Below the pieces are notes generated by a model that did no database searches, was not told the origin of the DNA, and was given only the letters and a program-made list of their open reading frames with translations. The translations under genes and the position numbers were made by a program. From Ascaris suum (lineage: Eukaryota > Nematoda > Chromadorea > Rhabditida > Ascarididae): a stretch of 64,000 nt of DNA. Position 1 is the stretch's first letter. Every line of letters begins with the position of its first letter. This document shows, one piece after another, positions 1 to 12,805 of this stretch. Location of the stretch: NCBI GenBank assembly GCA_013433145.1, contig CM024180.1, forward strand, positions 806,001-870,000, given 5' to 3'.

Positions 1-71
1 ATGAAGTGTCGTCGGAATCCTGCAATCGTCATAGGAATAATTCACATCAGAAAAGATCATCGCCGAAAAAA
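1..71 (+). CDS. SMN: SMN exon (partial): Ser/Lys-rich linker before the Tudor domain
   Basis: The frame beginning GAA at 3 stays open and encodes a Ser/Asn/His/Lys-rich segment ending SSPKK, then meets a gtttga donor at 72. The family has a basic linker in this place. The end phase (0) matches the TGG start of the Tudor exon at 727. The codon before position 3 is cut by the window edge. The 655-base intron that follows shows no other gene. Confidence 0.6.
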
Positions 72-3000
72 GTTTGAACCTTTTTATCTGATTTGCTTTA
101 ATTAAGTCTAAATATGTTTATTTTTTATTATCACAGAAGAGATCGGAAGATTTTTCGTAAATTAATTGACTGGTGGGTTTTGCTGAGAAAATTTCATTGC
201 GATATTCATCCATTGGCTGTGTTTTATCTTTTTTTTTCTGCATCTTTTTGAAGTTTATCTCAGTTCGATGCAGTCGTTCTAAGTGATTCCAATGTATAAG
301 TAAAGAGTGGTGTTCTGTCTCGGTGGTCGATCATGAAAGTGCATTGGCTGAGGAAGTGGAAGAGGGGAGTTGAGCTTGAACTTTATATGCTATAGTTTTT
401 TTTTCCTTCATTATATGGACCTATGCGTCTAATCGTATCACACACTATCGAATCGGTGTTAGTGGTGGGTACCATGTCTGCTGTGAGGCAACGATGGGTT
501 TATTAAGAGATGATGAGCTAAACAACATTACCCTTCACCCGTTATGCTTTGCTTTGAGTCACTTAACCAAGGTGTTGAGGGTTGATCTAGCTTGTGAGTA
601 GGAAACGTCGTCTGGGTGCCTCTGATTAAATTCGAGCCGGATTAAAAGTATTTCTGTATATCAGGGTAACCTAGCTGCGATGGTTAGCTTTAAGAATTCA
701 AGAGTGCAGAGTTGTATTCATTTCAGTGGGTTGTGGGTGGTCGATGCTTAGCTCCTTATTACGAAGATAATATGTGGTATCCGGCGGTGATCGAGAAGTT
801 GTGTTGGAAATCAGGCGAATGCGAGGTGATCTATGAAGGTTATGGTAACTAGCTGTCGTCCGTATCAGCGATCTTGCAAGGTAATCGTCAAATCAAATTG
901 CCTTTGTTTCAGACATCATTGATCAACGGAGAGATCATTGACTTTAATGAAAATGTTTCTTCGTCATGCGCCGATGTTCGATATAATGATTTCTTCGTCG
1001 CCGTTTATATAGATTTATTGTGTCGGAGGTTTTTGCCATTCGACGTTCTTATTATTCAGCGCAAGGGGATTTCTCTTTCTTTTTTCATTCTCTTTTCTGT
1101 ATTTGTTCTTAAGCATTAAAAAAACGTTTTTTTAGTGAAAAAATACGCGTTATTTTTATTATAGTATTAAAAGTTGAAATATTATAGAATATTATCGAAA
1201 AGTCTTGATTTAATAATTTACGGGCAGTTTAAAGGATTGTTGGAAAAAAAGGATGACGTTAAAGACTAAGAAGAATTTGTTTTGTACGATATTTTATGAT
1301 GAAATGGTGTGATTTTAGGGGTTCCCCCTCCCCCCCCCCCATGCTATCATACCCTTCTTCGTTGGAGAAGATATCATGCGTAGGTGGCGGGTCTTTGAAC
1401 AGAAATCGACAAGAAATATAGGGTATATAAAAACACGGTGGGATATAAAAATGTGAATCGCTGAAAGGGAAATAATTTAAAAGTAGCAGTAATATTGCAA
1501 ATTCCATTGAAGGGTGCATACGCGAGTTTTTAATTGTGGGCGAGCCGGCTGGAAGGAATTGACGGTTAAAAAATTAATCCGTAGAAGGTAGACCGGCTGG
1601 AAGGTAGACAAAAAGTATCTGTGATGCTAGAAAAATTTATAGGTTCAAACATCCAGAAATCTATGCGGAAATTTGAATCTGTAGTTGATCAGAGATCTGC
1701 TGGGGAACAAACGGCGGCCTGAGGGAGGTGGATGTCCTTATATGAAATCGTATTTGTATTGGAATGCATATTTTTTGGCAGCTTCCCATTTAGGCGTATA
1801 TGCTGGAACAATATCTGTGTTTTAAGGTACTCAATCAAATACTCCGGCGTAACTTTCAGGATCGATGATGGTGGAGGCGGGAATGGTGATATGTCATCCT
1901 CTAGTAACGATGGTTACGGAGATCCGAACAAAGCGAATATGACGACCGAACGACCACGGATTTCGGAGAAATTTTTCGAGAAGGTATGTGCTTCTTTTTA
2001 ACTTTTTAATTCTAGAGGATCCGGTTAACGCCCACATGGAGTTACCTTCATGGGGTGGAAGGCGATCGGCAGATGGTAGAGGTAACACCATGTACGGATT
2101 CCAGATTGCTCGCAGAATGTAATGTTCGTGCCGGAAACAAAGCGGGAACTAGAGTACGCGTGCAATGGTTATTACCGATGAGACCCTAATAATGTGAAAG
2201 TTTTCTTTAGTTTCATACCTCAGGTATTTAGTAATGAGTATTGGTATAAAAATAGCTAATATGCAAATAACCTCGTGAAACCTTGTTTCGGCTTATTTGC
2301 ATATCAAGTCGAAGATCTTTTTTCAGAATTTATTACGAAAATGATTGCAAATTCGCAGCCACTTTTCTTGGCGTTGAAGCATTTTCCATGTGTGCAACGA
2401 TCGTGGCGCATTTATTATTCAAATATTTCGTTTTTGAAATCTTTTATCGACTTGACTGAAAATAATAAAAATTAGTTGTAATATTTTGAAATTTTTTGGT
2501 TCAATATGAAAATTGACGCGTTTAACGTTCGTTGTGATATGAGCGATCCGGTGGTCTTGGATCGCATTTGGTGTGCCAATCGTTATTTGTGCGCCATTCG
2601 TATTTATTTTGAATGGAATACGGCATAGGATCTCATCAACATTTCGATTTGTGGGGAAAATTAAATCAATTTTTTGTATTCATTTTAAGTCGAGAATGTA
2701 AAATATACGAAAAATTTGTTAACTCAATGAGACAATTGCGAGAAATCAATAATTTATAGTTGTTATTGGTTCGACCTGAAAAGAATATCGATTTTGAATT
2801 GGTTTACGTTGTTTTTTTTTTTTAATTTTTATTTTATTCGCGTAATCTTTGATAGGAAATGAACTGCTGAAGTTATACTGCAATAGTTTATGGCGAAAGA
2901 AATTAATCGTTTCGTTTGCATGTTTCGCATATTTCCGGTCATTTTTCGCATCTTTCGTTTATTTCATCTTTGCCATCCCCCTCCTCCCCCCCCCCCCTCC

Positions 3001-3422
3001 TGTCCCACCATTCCACCTCCACTGAGTCCTTTCTGAACTTTGAGGTATTGCTGTTGTAGCCGCCCTTTAACGTTAACTATAAGTCAGGCAAACGGAAGAA
3101 AAGAGGCATCATACAGTGCTTAGTGAAGCCCATCTGACTATAACTTCCCCAGGAATTTTTTCATTGTGTTAATTCGAGGAGGGAGTTTAGTCCGACTCAT
3201 ACGGTAGTTTCCTATTGAACGACATGTTAGAATGATAGAGGTGAATTTAAGATATAAGGATAATGAGAGGAATATTTGAAGGGATTACATGCGCTTCCTG
3301 CTGTGGCACCACCTCCACCACCATCGTTCCTCAACCGTATGGTTACTGCGGAAGGCGAAGATGTCGAAGCGAATATGTTAGTTTCATGGTATATGTGTGG
3401 ATATCATACCGGCTATCGTCAG
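1..3422 (+). CDS. SMN: Survival motor neuron (SMN) homologue, 5'-partial, multi-exon
   Basis: SMN is the core of the complex that loads Sm proteins onto spliceosomal snRNAs, acting in cytoplasm and nuclear bodies. Four exons are supported by reading frame and splice phase: 1-71, 727-880, 1860-1983 and 3282-3422. The first encodes a Ser/Lys-rich linker ending RSSPKK. The second is a Tudor domain (WVVGGRCLAPYYEDNMWYPA through EGYGN). The third is Gly/Ser/Asn-rich. The fourth has a proline stretch followed by the SMN self-association YG box (MLVSWYMCGYHTGYRQ). Exon phases 0/0, 2/1 and 0/0 agree. The N-terminal Gemin2-binding part lies left of the window and the last few codons were not located. 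The Tudor exon carries a one-base frame break near 849. Identity is firm from the Tudor plus YG-box order; exon 3 is less certain. Confidence 0.88.
727..880 (+). CDS. SMN: SMN Tudor-domain exon with a one-base frame break
   Basis: This exon follows a catttcag acceptor and ends at gtaatc. It reads WVVGGRCLAPYYEDNMWYPA and on to VIYEGYGN, the SMN Tudor fold that binds dimethyl-arginine tails of Sm proteins. The aromatic cage residues are recognisable in the W/Y-rich strand. After AAC at 847-849 the frame hits TAG (850-852). Shifting by one missing base gives AVVRISDLA, matching the conserved end of SMN Tudor domains (the position of SDLL in vertebrates). With that shift the exon ends in phase 2, which fits the next exon. 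A missing base at 849/850 is therefore more likely than a true stop. Confidence 0.85.
1330..1340. repeat. Poly-C run, 11 bases (SMN intron)
   Basis: Preceded by CCCCCT. One of 22 long G/C runs in this window; see findings. Confidence 0.95.
1860..1983 (+). CDS. SMN: Probable SMN exon 3, Gly/Ser/Asn-rich linker
   Basis: An aactttcag acceptor is followed by one base completing an Arg codon, then 41 open codons (IDDGGGGNGDMSSSSNDGYG, a Pro/Thr stretch, and ISEKFFEK) and a gtatgt donor. It has no defined fold. Assignment rests on position between the Tudor and YG-box exons and on phase agreement on both sides (2+1 upstream, 0 downstream). Confidence 0.6.
2016..2081 (+). other. Possible SMN cassette exon
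   Basis: A ttctag acceptor at 2015 and a gtaaca donor at 2082 frame 66 bases that are open in phase 0 (RIRLTPTWSYLHGVEGDRQM..), compatible with both neighbouring SMN exons. The intron before it would be only 32 bases (1984-2015). Without splicing, the frame stays open to a TAA near 2188. An alternative acceptor two bases downstream gives DPVNAHMELPSWGG, also open. No similarity to SMN is obvious, so this may be chance. Confidence 0.25.
2986..2997. repeat. Poly-C run, 12 bases (SMN intron)
   Basis: Flanked by CTCCT and TCC. Confidence 0.95.
3282..3422 (+). CDS. SMN: SMN proline stretch and YG-box exon
   Basis: 47 codons in phase 0 read ALPAVAPPPPPSFLNRM, then MLVSWYMCGYHTGYRQ, then a gtacgg donor. 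The Tyr/Gly-spaced helix is the oligomerisation motif unique to SMN. The acceptor is a weak tttgaag at 3281. If the donor is not used, the frame reads eight more codons to TAG near 3450, so the exact C-terminus is unresolved. Confidence 0.88.
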
Positions 3423-6400
3423 GTACGGTTTGTTTTTTATGTATTATAGATGATTATCGGAAAATGTTGAGGATGGAATGGAGTACGGTGCTAGTCTTTT
3501 TGCAAATAGGGCTCGTTATTTCGAGGTTTTTGTAAGGGGGATATTTTAGGTTTGAAAATATTTGAGGAAATGCCGCATTAATTGTTATGAAGAAGCAGAT
3601 TAGAAGTTTTTTTTTGCGTATTTGAGGGGCAATTATTTAAATGAGGTGTTTAGTTTTGCTGAATTGGTTCCCTTCTTTTTTTTCTTTGCAAGGTTTCTAA
3701 TCTTTGACCGAATTTTGGAGGCTGTCCATCTTTTCCTATTTCATTTTATTAGTTTCCATTATTTGACGAATATAATTTTTTCCTGCATTTACTCTTTGCT
3801 GAATTAGTGAATGACATCAGTGGGAGGGGAAGAAGGTAGGCGCGAAAGAGATTTCCTGTTTATAAATGTGCAGGAATATGAAGGTAGCTTAAGGAGAAAT
3901 GCCTGATTTTTTAGCCTTCTGTTGTGCAAGCTGAACTAAGCTTCTATCGATGAGGGCATCGAAATTTCTTCTCACATCGGCCTATGCTGTCCTTTTTGCG
4001 CTGCTAAAAATGTGGCGCCATTATAACTTTTCGCTCCCCTCTCCTATCTCATCCCCCTTCTCGGCTAATATTGTTTGTTGATGTTAAGCTCCTCTACTTA
4101 TACTTGAAATGTTTTTAGGCTGTGAAGGATTTGTCGCGAAGGACGGCTGACACGAATAATGATGCATCTGGCTAATGTTTTATTAAACTCGTTGAGGAAT
4201 AAAGAACAGCTCCGAAGAATGGGATCGTATTTATCGTTCTTGATTGTCGTTTTGTAATAATCAACTTCAGCTGCACTCAGTCAAAGGGATAGGTTGTGGT
4301 CATCATGAAGCAAGAATGTTACATACTAAACTAGCACTAGCAGTTTTCATATCGGCTATTTCATTTGTAAATTTTTAGTTATTGGAGAGAAAAATTTTAG
4401 TTAGAATGGTACCAGTATTTAACTAGATGTCTAGATTAAGGAGTGTTTAAAAATATAAAAGCTTTTGATACTTGTTATTTTCAAATTAGAGGGAATGTGG
4501 GCCGATATCTCGCCTCAGAGATGGCCACCGTCATATTCGATTCGAATGCGAAAGTAAGGAATGCTGAGTGAGCAAAAAAAAAAAAATGAGGACTGACTTT
4601 CACTATTAGTTCTATTCATTGCATTGAGGAGTACTCGTATATAGCTGTCCTGTTATTTCTCTATTTAATCTCCTCCACCCCTCACCCTTCCCCATCTCAA
4701 GATGATTTTCATCTTACGACACCAAGGTTAAGCGTCAATTAGCTCAGGATAACGTCCATTTTGGCCGCTGAGAGTTATGCAAACGTCCTTTAATCCGAGG
4801 ATCGGAAACCATTGACGTAATGGTAGATGGAGGGATATGGATTTCAGGCTTCTCCATAATGAAGCCAAAGGGTTTTTGAGGGATGTTGATTTTAGTGTTT
4901 GCACTTGAGAAGTATTGATATGAAGTGGAAATGAGAGTTCTAATGGAGTCGTTGTTGATAGAGGGTTGGCATTTTTCAAATCTGCGACGTTTGGATTTTT
5001 CGGTACATCGAAGTTTAAAGGTTTAGCGATGCGTGTGCAAATTCCCTCCAAACTTTGTGGAATTAAATTGCGCTCTTTTTAACAATCTACCGAGGTATTT
5101 GCCTTGAATTTTATATCGGATGTGGGATAAGATTCGAAGCTCAAGCATTAATTACCTCAGTTACTAGTTGCAGCAAATCCCTTATAAACTCAGATTATCT
5201 GATTATAGTGCGATTATTATGTGACATGAGGTGTAGCTCTTCCCTAAATTCAGGTCACGTTTTCGTGAAAAGTTCTTGATGTACGTTCTTTGCTTCATTC
5301 TTTCTCTTTCTTTCTCACCCCTCCTCATCGTTTTTGATCTTTCGAATGGAGATAGTGCAATCCCGTGGAGGGGGGGGGGGTGAAGGGGTCGTATTAACTT
5401 TTAGTAGCGGAAAGGGACTATCACACTTGAATTATGGTTAGTACCATCCTTCTCCTTTTCGATAAGATGGACGAGAGAGATAAGCCATTCATTTATGCAA
5501 ATTTATCGAATATGATGTGAGAACTTTGATTTTGAATAATAACTAATGCAATGTTGCGTTTTATGAGAACTGAACTAAATGATATGCTTTAAACTATGAA
5601 ATAATGGAAGCAGTTTTAGAGGCGTACTTTTCGTTGTCGAATATTTAGAATCTGCCAGTTTTTAGTTGCATTTGGAAGTGGTGAGGGAAGGAAACCATAA
5701 TAGGTGGGTGGATGAATCAATCGGAATATTTTTTTTATTTTGGACAAGAGAAGAGCCGGTTTGATTTGTGAGAGAAAGAAATTGCTATTCGGCCATTTCT
5801 GTTAAGGGTAGAGGAGGTCAACGCTATTAATTCGATGTTGTATTCATGTTCGACGATGTTTCACTTTTTTTTGAATATTGAAGAATGGAATGCCGTTCAT
5901 TTTTTTCTTTTTATTAAGCAAGTGAACAGTTTTTTTTTTAAATTTATGCGTTGTTTTTTTTTTTTTGATCGAGTACCTGAGCAAGGTAAATTTTATTTTG
6001 GAATAGTATGTTTTAATAAATAATGAGAAAATCTTCAATTTTTAGAGGAAGAGTAAAGCGGAAAGGCTACACGTTGTTATCAATTTGTGGCTACAAAATT
6101 TGGTTAATTGGAAAGGCGGAAATGCTGCACAATTTTTAAAAACCTTTAAGGTTGCTCTTGAGCATTACTTTATGCAATTGGTAGTTAATTAAGTAAGAGG
6201 TAATATATGGAAATGAACCAATTAAAGAAATCTACTATGTAACGTGGTCTTTCATTCCGCGAAATGCAATGTAATTTATTTATTTTTCGATGTATCTCGA
6301 AGAAAATATTCATATTTTATTGACTGAATAAGTTCAGGTGAATTAGAGCAAATAGAGGTGAATTTAACGTTAGTGGAATATTTATTATTCAAGTCAATTC

Positions 6401-7163
6401 AATTTGACAATGCGAAAATGCGTTTCTGAGTTCAATGAATTTTACTGGCAAAGTTTGTCCAACGTTTTAAAGGATTCTGGATCATTAAACGTTCAAACAT
6501 ATAGATCGATCCTCATCAATTCTCAGATCATTCCGCCTCAACTCTTTCTTTGCCCTCTTTTTCCTTCTTCCCACCTCTATCCATCTCAATCCCCCTCACT
6601 CATCGAACTCACTTTGTACTGCTAGGGGCTTTCTTTACACCGCTGACCTTACCCCTGTTGCTGTTGATGGTTTCATTTCAGTATGTTTACGTGCTAGTCG
6701 TAAGGTCGTTTCCTGTTCGTCTGTTATCGATTAGTGCGCAAATGTCATGTGAGGAGTAATGAAAGAAACAGGTGGAGCGAGACGCGAGAGGTGAACAAAA
6801 CAAACTGTTGAAGAGAGGTAAATGCACATAAGTATTGCAATTCAACTGGGAATACCTGATGAATGAAGTAAACTATACTGATTTAATTTATTCATAAATA
6901 GTTCGGATATACCGAAATGTTCGAATATTGAGCTCATCGAATCCACTTCAGTAATCACCACAATTTCCATTAACGCGGTGGATTTACCCTTGAATGGAAT
7001 TTCATGCAATCTTTGCTAACGAAACGTCTTGTTTGAGCTTATAATCAGATTCTTTTCATGATCATCGATGCAGCTAACAGCAAAAGATGCGTCGAGCAAT
7101 TTGGTGAATTCCAACCATCGATCTGATGGAATGGAATCCCAAGCTATTTTTTCAATTCCAAGA

Positions 7164-7196
7164 GAGGGATATCCTCTTTACAGGAGGGATATCCTC
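7164..7196. repeat. Two tandem copies of a near-palindrome around GGATATCC
   Basis: The 13-mer GAGGGATATCCTC occurs twice, 20 bases apart. Each is a near-perfect palindrome centred on GATATC. It could be a paired dimeric-factor site or a small duplication. No gene is adjacent. Confidence 0.6.
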
Positions 7197-10100
7197 ATTC
7201 AAAGAAATATTCAGCTTCAAATGGTTGTTTGAAACTTACTAAGTGCGTCTTTCAATTAGAATCCCATTTCCTCTAATTCCTTCCCTTAAAGAAGTAGCCT
7301 TACCTTCATACCTTTGAACCGCAGTTATCCCGTAGGATTAACCCCTCCCCTCCCACTTTCCTTGAAACCTCAACGATCCAATTGCCCTCACTAACATTCA
7401 AAGAAAAACCCGGCTGGTTTGTGCATTGTCACAGCGGCAAGTTCATCCTCTAATCGAGCGAAAGGCAATCCGGTCAGCTGAGAGCATTTTTGTTCGTTTA
7501 TCGAGAGTTGATAGAAATTATGGAGGATGCCAGACATAATACAAAATGCGAAATAGTATACGTGACGAGTATAGATTTTTTCAAGACGGTTGCACGTATT
7601 TGTTGCAGATGTGTGTATGGCACCAGTTAGTGCTATGTGCCACCCGTTCCATCTATTGCCTATTTCTGCACTTATTGATGACTGAAGATGTTCATCGTAT
7701 TTTCTTCTATGTTATTTTATTATTTTTATTTTTTTAAACCAATGAAAATAAATATATGCATTCGGAATGTTTTTAAAAAATTTTCCACCGTATTCTTTCA
7801 AACATAACCCCAGGGCTTATGAAATATATCAAAATTCAATAAATTAATAGGCGATATATTTGAGATTATTTGTTATATGGCTATATAATTTATCTCGTGC
7901 AATATTTTTAGTGCTGAAATCAGAACTTCGATATTTAATTTGGAAAGATGGATAATAATTCGCAACCTATAGGAAATAATTGTTTCTCTATAATTGAACT
8001 CATCATCGAGTGGAAAATTTATATGGGGGAGAAATTTCTTATATATGGCGAATTAAATGAATTGAAGATTTTCCTCTCCGCCTATACGTTTATAGCTAAA
8101 ATTTGAAATAAATTAGATTTTTATGTGTACTTTTACTCGTATTAGAATAATTGATTGATTGATAATTGATTTTTGATACTTTTGCTCTTATTGATTGATT
8201 GATATTGTGTTAATTAGTAATACAATGAGCGCAGTTAATTCATACAATAGATGAAAATATATACTTACTTTTTATATACTTACTTTTTTTCTTTTATATA
8301 CTTAGTAAAGTAATCCGGATTTTTTTCCCTAATCACTTATTTTCAATTGAAAATTTTCTTCATTATAAGATAAATATATACTTATTTATTTAGAGAGAGA
8401 AAAAAAACCACAAAATTTTCAAAAAATTAAATATTTTTAAAAAGAATTTTTTTAATTGATTGCAAAAAAAAAATTTTTTTTCATCATTTTATCATTCTTT
8501 CGAATTGATCGTTAAATGATAGATATGAATTATTTTTAAAATTACCGCGTAAAAATTTATTTTTTTAAAAAAATTTTCAAGAAAAAATTCAAAATTTTTA
8601 GCGGGAATTTTATAAAAATTTCATTTTCAATTTATTTCTTATATTTTTTAATTGAAATTCATCTTTTCAATCATTTAATTTCATATTCAAAATACCTTTC
8701 AACGTTGATCAATCCAATATCTCATTATCATTTATCACTATCAAATAATATAACTGAAATAAAAAAAATAAAATATAACTAAAAATAAAAAATAAAATAA
8801 AATACATCAATAAAAAATATAACTAAATCAATCATATCATTGGAAATGAATCAGCGGCTGAGAGTGGCGAATGTATTATATTCGATCAATAGAATTATTA
8901 ATAATGTCTCTTGTTTAATCTCTTATTTATTAGTTCGTCGTGATATCACAATCGTCTCTAATCAATGATAAGTTCGATTGAACTTTAAATGCGTTTTTCT
9001 ATCAGACAACAAAATTGGTGATAAGTCGATTGCATAATATTGCAATTTAAGTGCGACTAATTGCATTTTCTCTATTGCATCGATTGCGTTGCGGCTGCAT
9101 TCGATTGAGTTTGTGCTATTGTGCAGTACATATTCGGAACCGCAGCTACCAGGTGATAGAGCCGTTTCTAATGAAATACTCGGAGTTTTGCATTATGAGA
9201 GGGAGATAGGTAGGCGGATTGGGGACGAGAGTGGCGAAAAGATATGAAGGAATTGAGGTATTTTGTATAATCCATTAAGGCGGATACAGGTTCGTTAGAC
9301 TCGCCTCAGTTGAAGTTAGCGCTCTTTCTAATATCAAATTTATTGAATTAACCTTTGACCTCTGAGAGCAATATGAAAGAGCATTTCCATCATCAATCAA
9401 TTAAGCAGTGATATCTCACGATCAATAGAATGTAGATATTGAATTGTTTACAGGGTTTTACTCAATACTCGAGATGTCTCTAGTCTATATAAGTTCATTT
9501 GTAATAGTGATCCATATTCTTGATTTACTGCCCAAGCTTGAAACGTTTCTATATGGCATAATCGATGTATAATAAGGCAGATTCTTTGAAATTCGCTGTG
9601 CTTAAAGGAATGCCGTCTGCTTTGATACACTTTAAAAAATATTGATAACAGAGCAAATAAATGTCATTATCCGTTGTGGTGCTGTCCACAATTCGTTCAG
9701 CTTTCTTCCTCGATCGACGATGTTTTTAAAGTTGGAATGATTGGTTGCCGTTATCTGATTACTTCGACTTATGGACACATCTAAACGTTTACATGTGGCT
9801 GCTGTCTGATACGTCTAGAGGGACGAGTTGCTTCAACCTCTTTTTCAAATTTTATGTGAAGCAGAATACCAGTATCAAATTCCATTGGCGGGGTGTGAAG
9901 CGAAATTCTTATTGAATGTTCTTCCCAAAATTTTCCAGATAGGACGTTATCGAGGTTATATATTGGTTTTCGAAACTGCACGAAATGTTTATGATGTACT
10001 ATTTTTGAAGGCTAATAGATGTTTCTATCCATATAATGTTGAAGATATGATGCTTAAGAGATATTTCAAGAGAAATCAAATCGCCACTTTTTTCACTCTT

Positions 10101-11410
10101 TTAATTCGATAAATTTAAATAAGAAATAAACATCATCTTTTTATTCCTTTTTTTTTTAAAAATAAATCCGGAGGTTTTGTGGTTTTATCGGTATCTTCGT
10201 TTCAGTTCCGGCAATTCTCATCTTACTCGTTGTTATTGGAAGAATTTTCTTATTTCTTATTATTTGTTATTTAATTTCAAATTTTTCAACGGTTGGAAAA
10301 ATTTTATCGAAGGGAATTATGCAAATTTTGTAAAAATAATATGCAAATTCGATTAATTTGAAAAAGTTTTTATTAATAAAGGCTTGAAGCAAATTTAAGC
10401 ATTCAAAAATATGAAATATGATTAATTAACGATATGAGCAAATTTAATTGTTGATTGAATATCGATCGGTCTTTCTGTTATTCGATAGTATTTGAAAAAA
10501 AAAATTTATTATATATGCCAAAAGTTCTTTTTATTGGATATATAAGAAATTAATTTACCTCTTTTTTTAAAAAATCGGCGAGCAAAAAAATTGACTCTGA
10601 TCGATGTGTTGAAAGATTTTTCTATGGAGTGAAATTATTGCGATATTACTTTGGAAAAAAAGTTTTTTTTTTTTAAATGCATCGATAATATTACCGTCGT
10701 CGAAATAATATTCTCTAAGAGGAAATTCGACGAAATAATTGATAATTAAAATGAGGGAAAATTTTTACGAAAATATTAAAATAATATAAAAATAAAAATA
10801 ATAAAATTACAAAAAATATTATGCGTTTTATTTCGTTAATTTTATCGCTAATATTATAATTATTCGTTGTTGCCATTTAATTGCTAAGAATTTTTAATGC
10901 AAGAATTTAAGGAGTTTCTCTCTTCACATATAAATATTTTCGCTATAGACTATCCTGAAAACAGCAACTTTCAGTTATGATTTATTGCACTATATTTGAA
11001 CACTTATACTGTATCGTATGATCTCGTTTAAAAGCCCAGGGTGATTTTCTATTCGAATTAGGTGAGAGTGTAAATAGAAGAGGGGGTGGGGTGGGGTTAA
11101 TATTCATTTACTATTGATTAATTCCTATATAATTTCCCAATAGATAAAAATATGTAGATTATTTTGAAATTTGTTGAATATAGTCTCTATGAAGACTTTC
11201 CAATTTCAGCCATATACTCCTTTCACTAGAGTTTATTTTTTTTAATAATACATTGTGGTAAGGGAACACTATTGTTTGCACAATTTTGTGTAAATAAACC
11301 GAAGTGTTGCGCTTGAGAAATCACAACCTTATTCAACTTTTTGCTAATTATATAGTGAGAGGAAAAAAACGCAAAGAAATTATTTTTTGAATTGATCTAT
11401 GCAAAAAAAA

Positions 11411-11530
11411 AATTCAAACTAGAGGGAATAGGTGTAAAATTAAATTCAGGTTAAGGGGAGGGAATAAAAATTAAATTCAAATCAGAGGGAGAAGATATAA
11501 ATTTGAATTCAGGTCAGAGAGAGAAATGAA
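11411..11530. repeat. Minisatellite, about four copies of a 32-base unit
   Basis: Units begin with AATTCA at about 11411, 11443, 11474 and 11506. Each continues with a purine block (AGAGGGA or similar) and ends AAATT. Copies are diverged. Non-coding. Confidence 0.65.
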
Positions 11531-12531
11531 AAAAATCACCTCTTTTATGGTATAAAAAAGAACAATTAGGCTTAAGAAAGCAATCAGAGAGTGATTCCAT
11601 TCCATCGATTTCATCGATCACCTTTCGATGAATGAGATTTTAATAAAATACAGAGGAAATTTACAAAATGGAGCGAAAATAAGACGAATTTTTTGATTTA
11701 ATTTTATTTACTTCGATAAAAATTCGTATAAAACAATTCATTATGCGAGATTAATTATGGAAATGAATGAGATATTCAATATTTGAATGATTGTTCGTTT
11801 TTTCGAATTAAAATATATTCTCATTCTTTAAGTTTAGAATATTTGCATGGATTATTAAGTGATCGATCGATCCATTGAAGATAATTTCGGGAGATTTTTT
11901 TTTTCTTTATAATATTTATTGCTTAAGTTAATATTTATTAAGATGAATCTCTTATGGAAAATTTTTATTCCTTAATGAAATTCCCGAGGGAATTTTCAAT
12001 TAAGGAATAATTCGGCGATATTTTCTAGCCGAATAAAATATTCCACTAATCGATTAAGGATCGATGCTTTATGGTTTTAGGTGTTATTTAATTTTCGATT
12101 GTTACATATTAATCATCGACTATAAAATATACCTAGATCGTTGACTCCTATCCCTTTCCCTGATTTATAGAATAAGTTGAAAAATCTCATTCTTCATCAA
12201 ACGTCCCCTTAGAAAATTTGGAGAGATTTTAAATCCTATCATGATCATATATGACGCGAAGAAATTTGGAAACCTATTAATCGAGGAATTTCGAAACTGA
12301 ATCCGGAATTATTTCATATATAGTAGAAATAATGCTTTCCCCCTTCCCTTCCGCATTCCATTCTAACAAAAAAAAGAGGTACCTTATTGCGGAGGTGGTT
12401 AAATTAAAAAAAAAGAAAGAAAGAAAAAGAAGCCGTCATTTCATTCTCTTTCTTCGTCCTCTTCGTTCTATTTACACAAAGAACAAAGAATTAGAGGTAA
12501 TCGTTTGCCTCATTCCATCGAAATGTGTTTA

Positions 12532-12805
12532 ATCGAAGTGACAGCCGCAAATTTACATTCATTGTGGCATAAGTGACAGCCGCCAATTTAATCAACTCAT
12601 AAAGGAAATGAACATCTTGAGGCAGTGATAAGTGATAACGATAATAATATTGCACAATTGAATTAACTCATAAAGAGAAGAAATTTACTGGTTAGCGTTA
12701 AATGATGGCTATTAAAAGTTTTGCTAAACTCAAAAAGAGACCATAAAGAGGAATGAACGTTTTGAGAGGTGATAAGTGATAACGATTTTATCATAATATT
12801 TTGTA
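12532..12805. repeat. Diverged tandem repeats with GTGACAGCCGC and GTGATAAGTGATAACG modules
   Basis: AAGTGACAGCCGC followed by AATTTA occurs twice (about 12536 and 12571). A longer module running from CATAAAG through GATAAGTGATAACGAT to AATATT occurs at about 12597-12651 and again at 12743-12804, about 146 bases apart. The units are non-coding and flanked by very AT-rich DNA. Confidence 0.6.

Noticed and set aside
4728..5051. Minus-strand 107-codon frame, Leu/Ser/Pro-rich
   Set aside because: No domain, no clear splice context and no similarity recognised. Composition gives a weak leucine-spacing impression only.
9448..10112. Adjacent open frames on both strands, possible decayed transposase
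   Set aside because: No catalytic motif or terminal inverted repeats seen; all frames are short.
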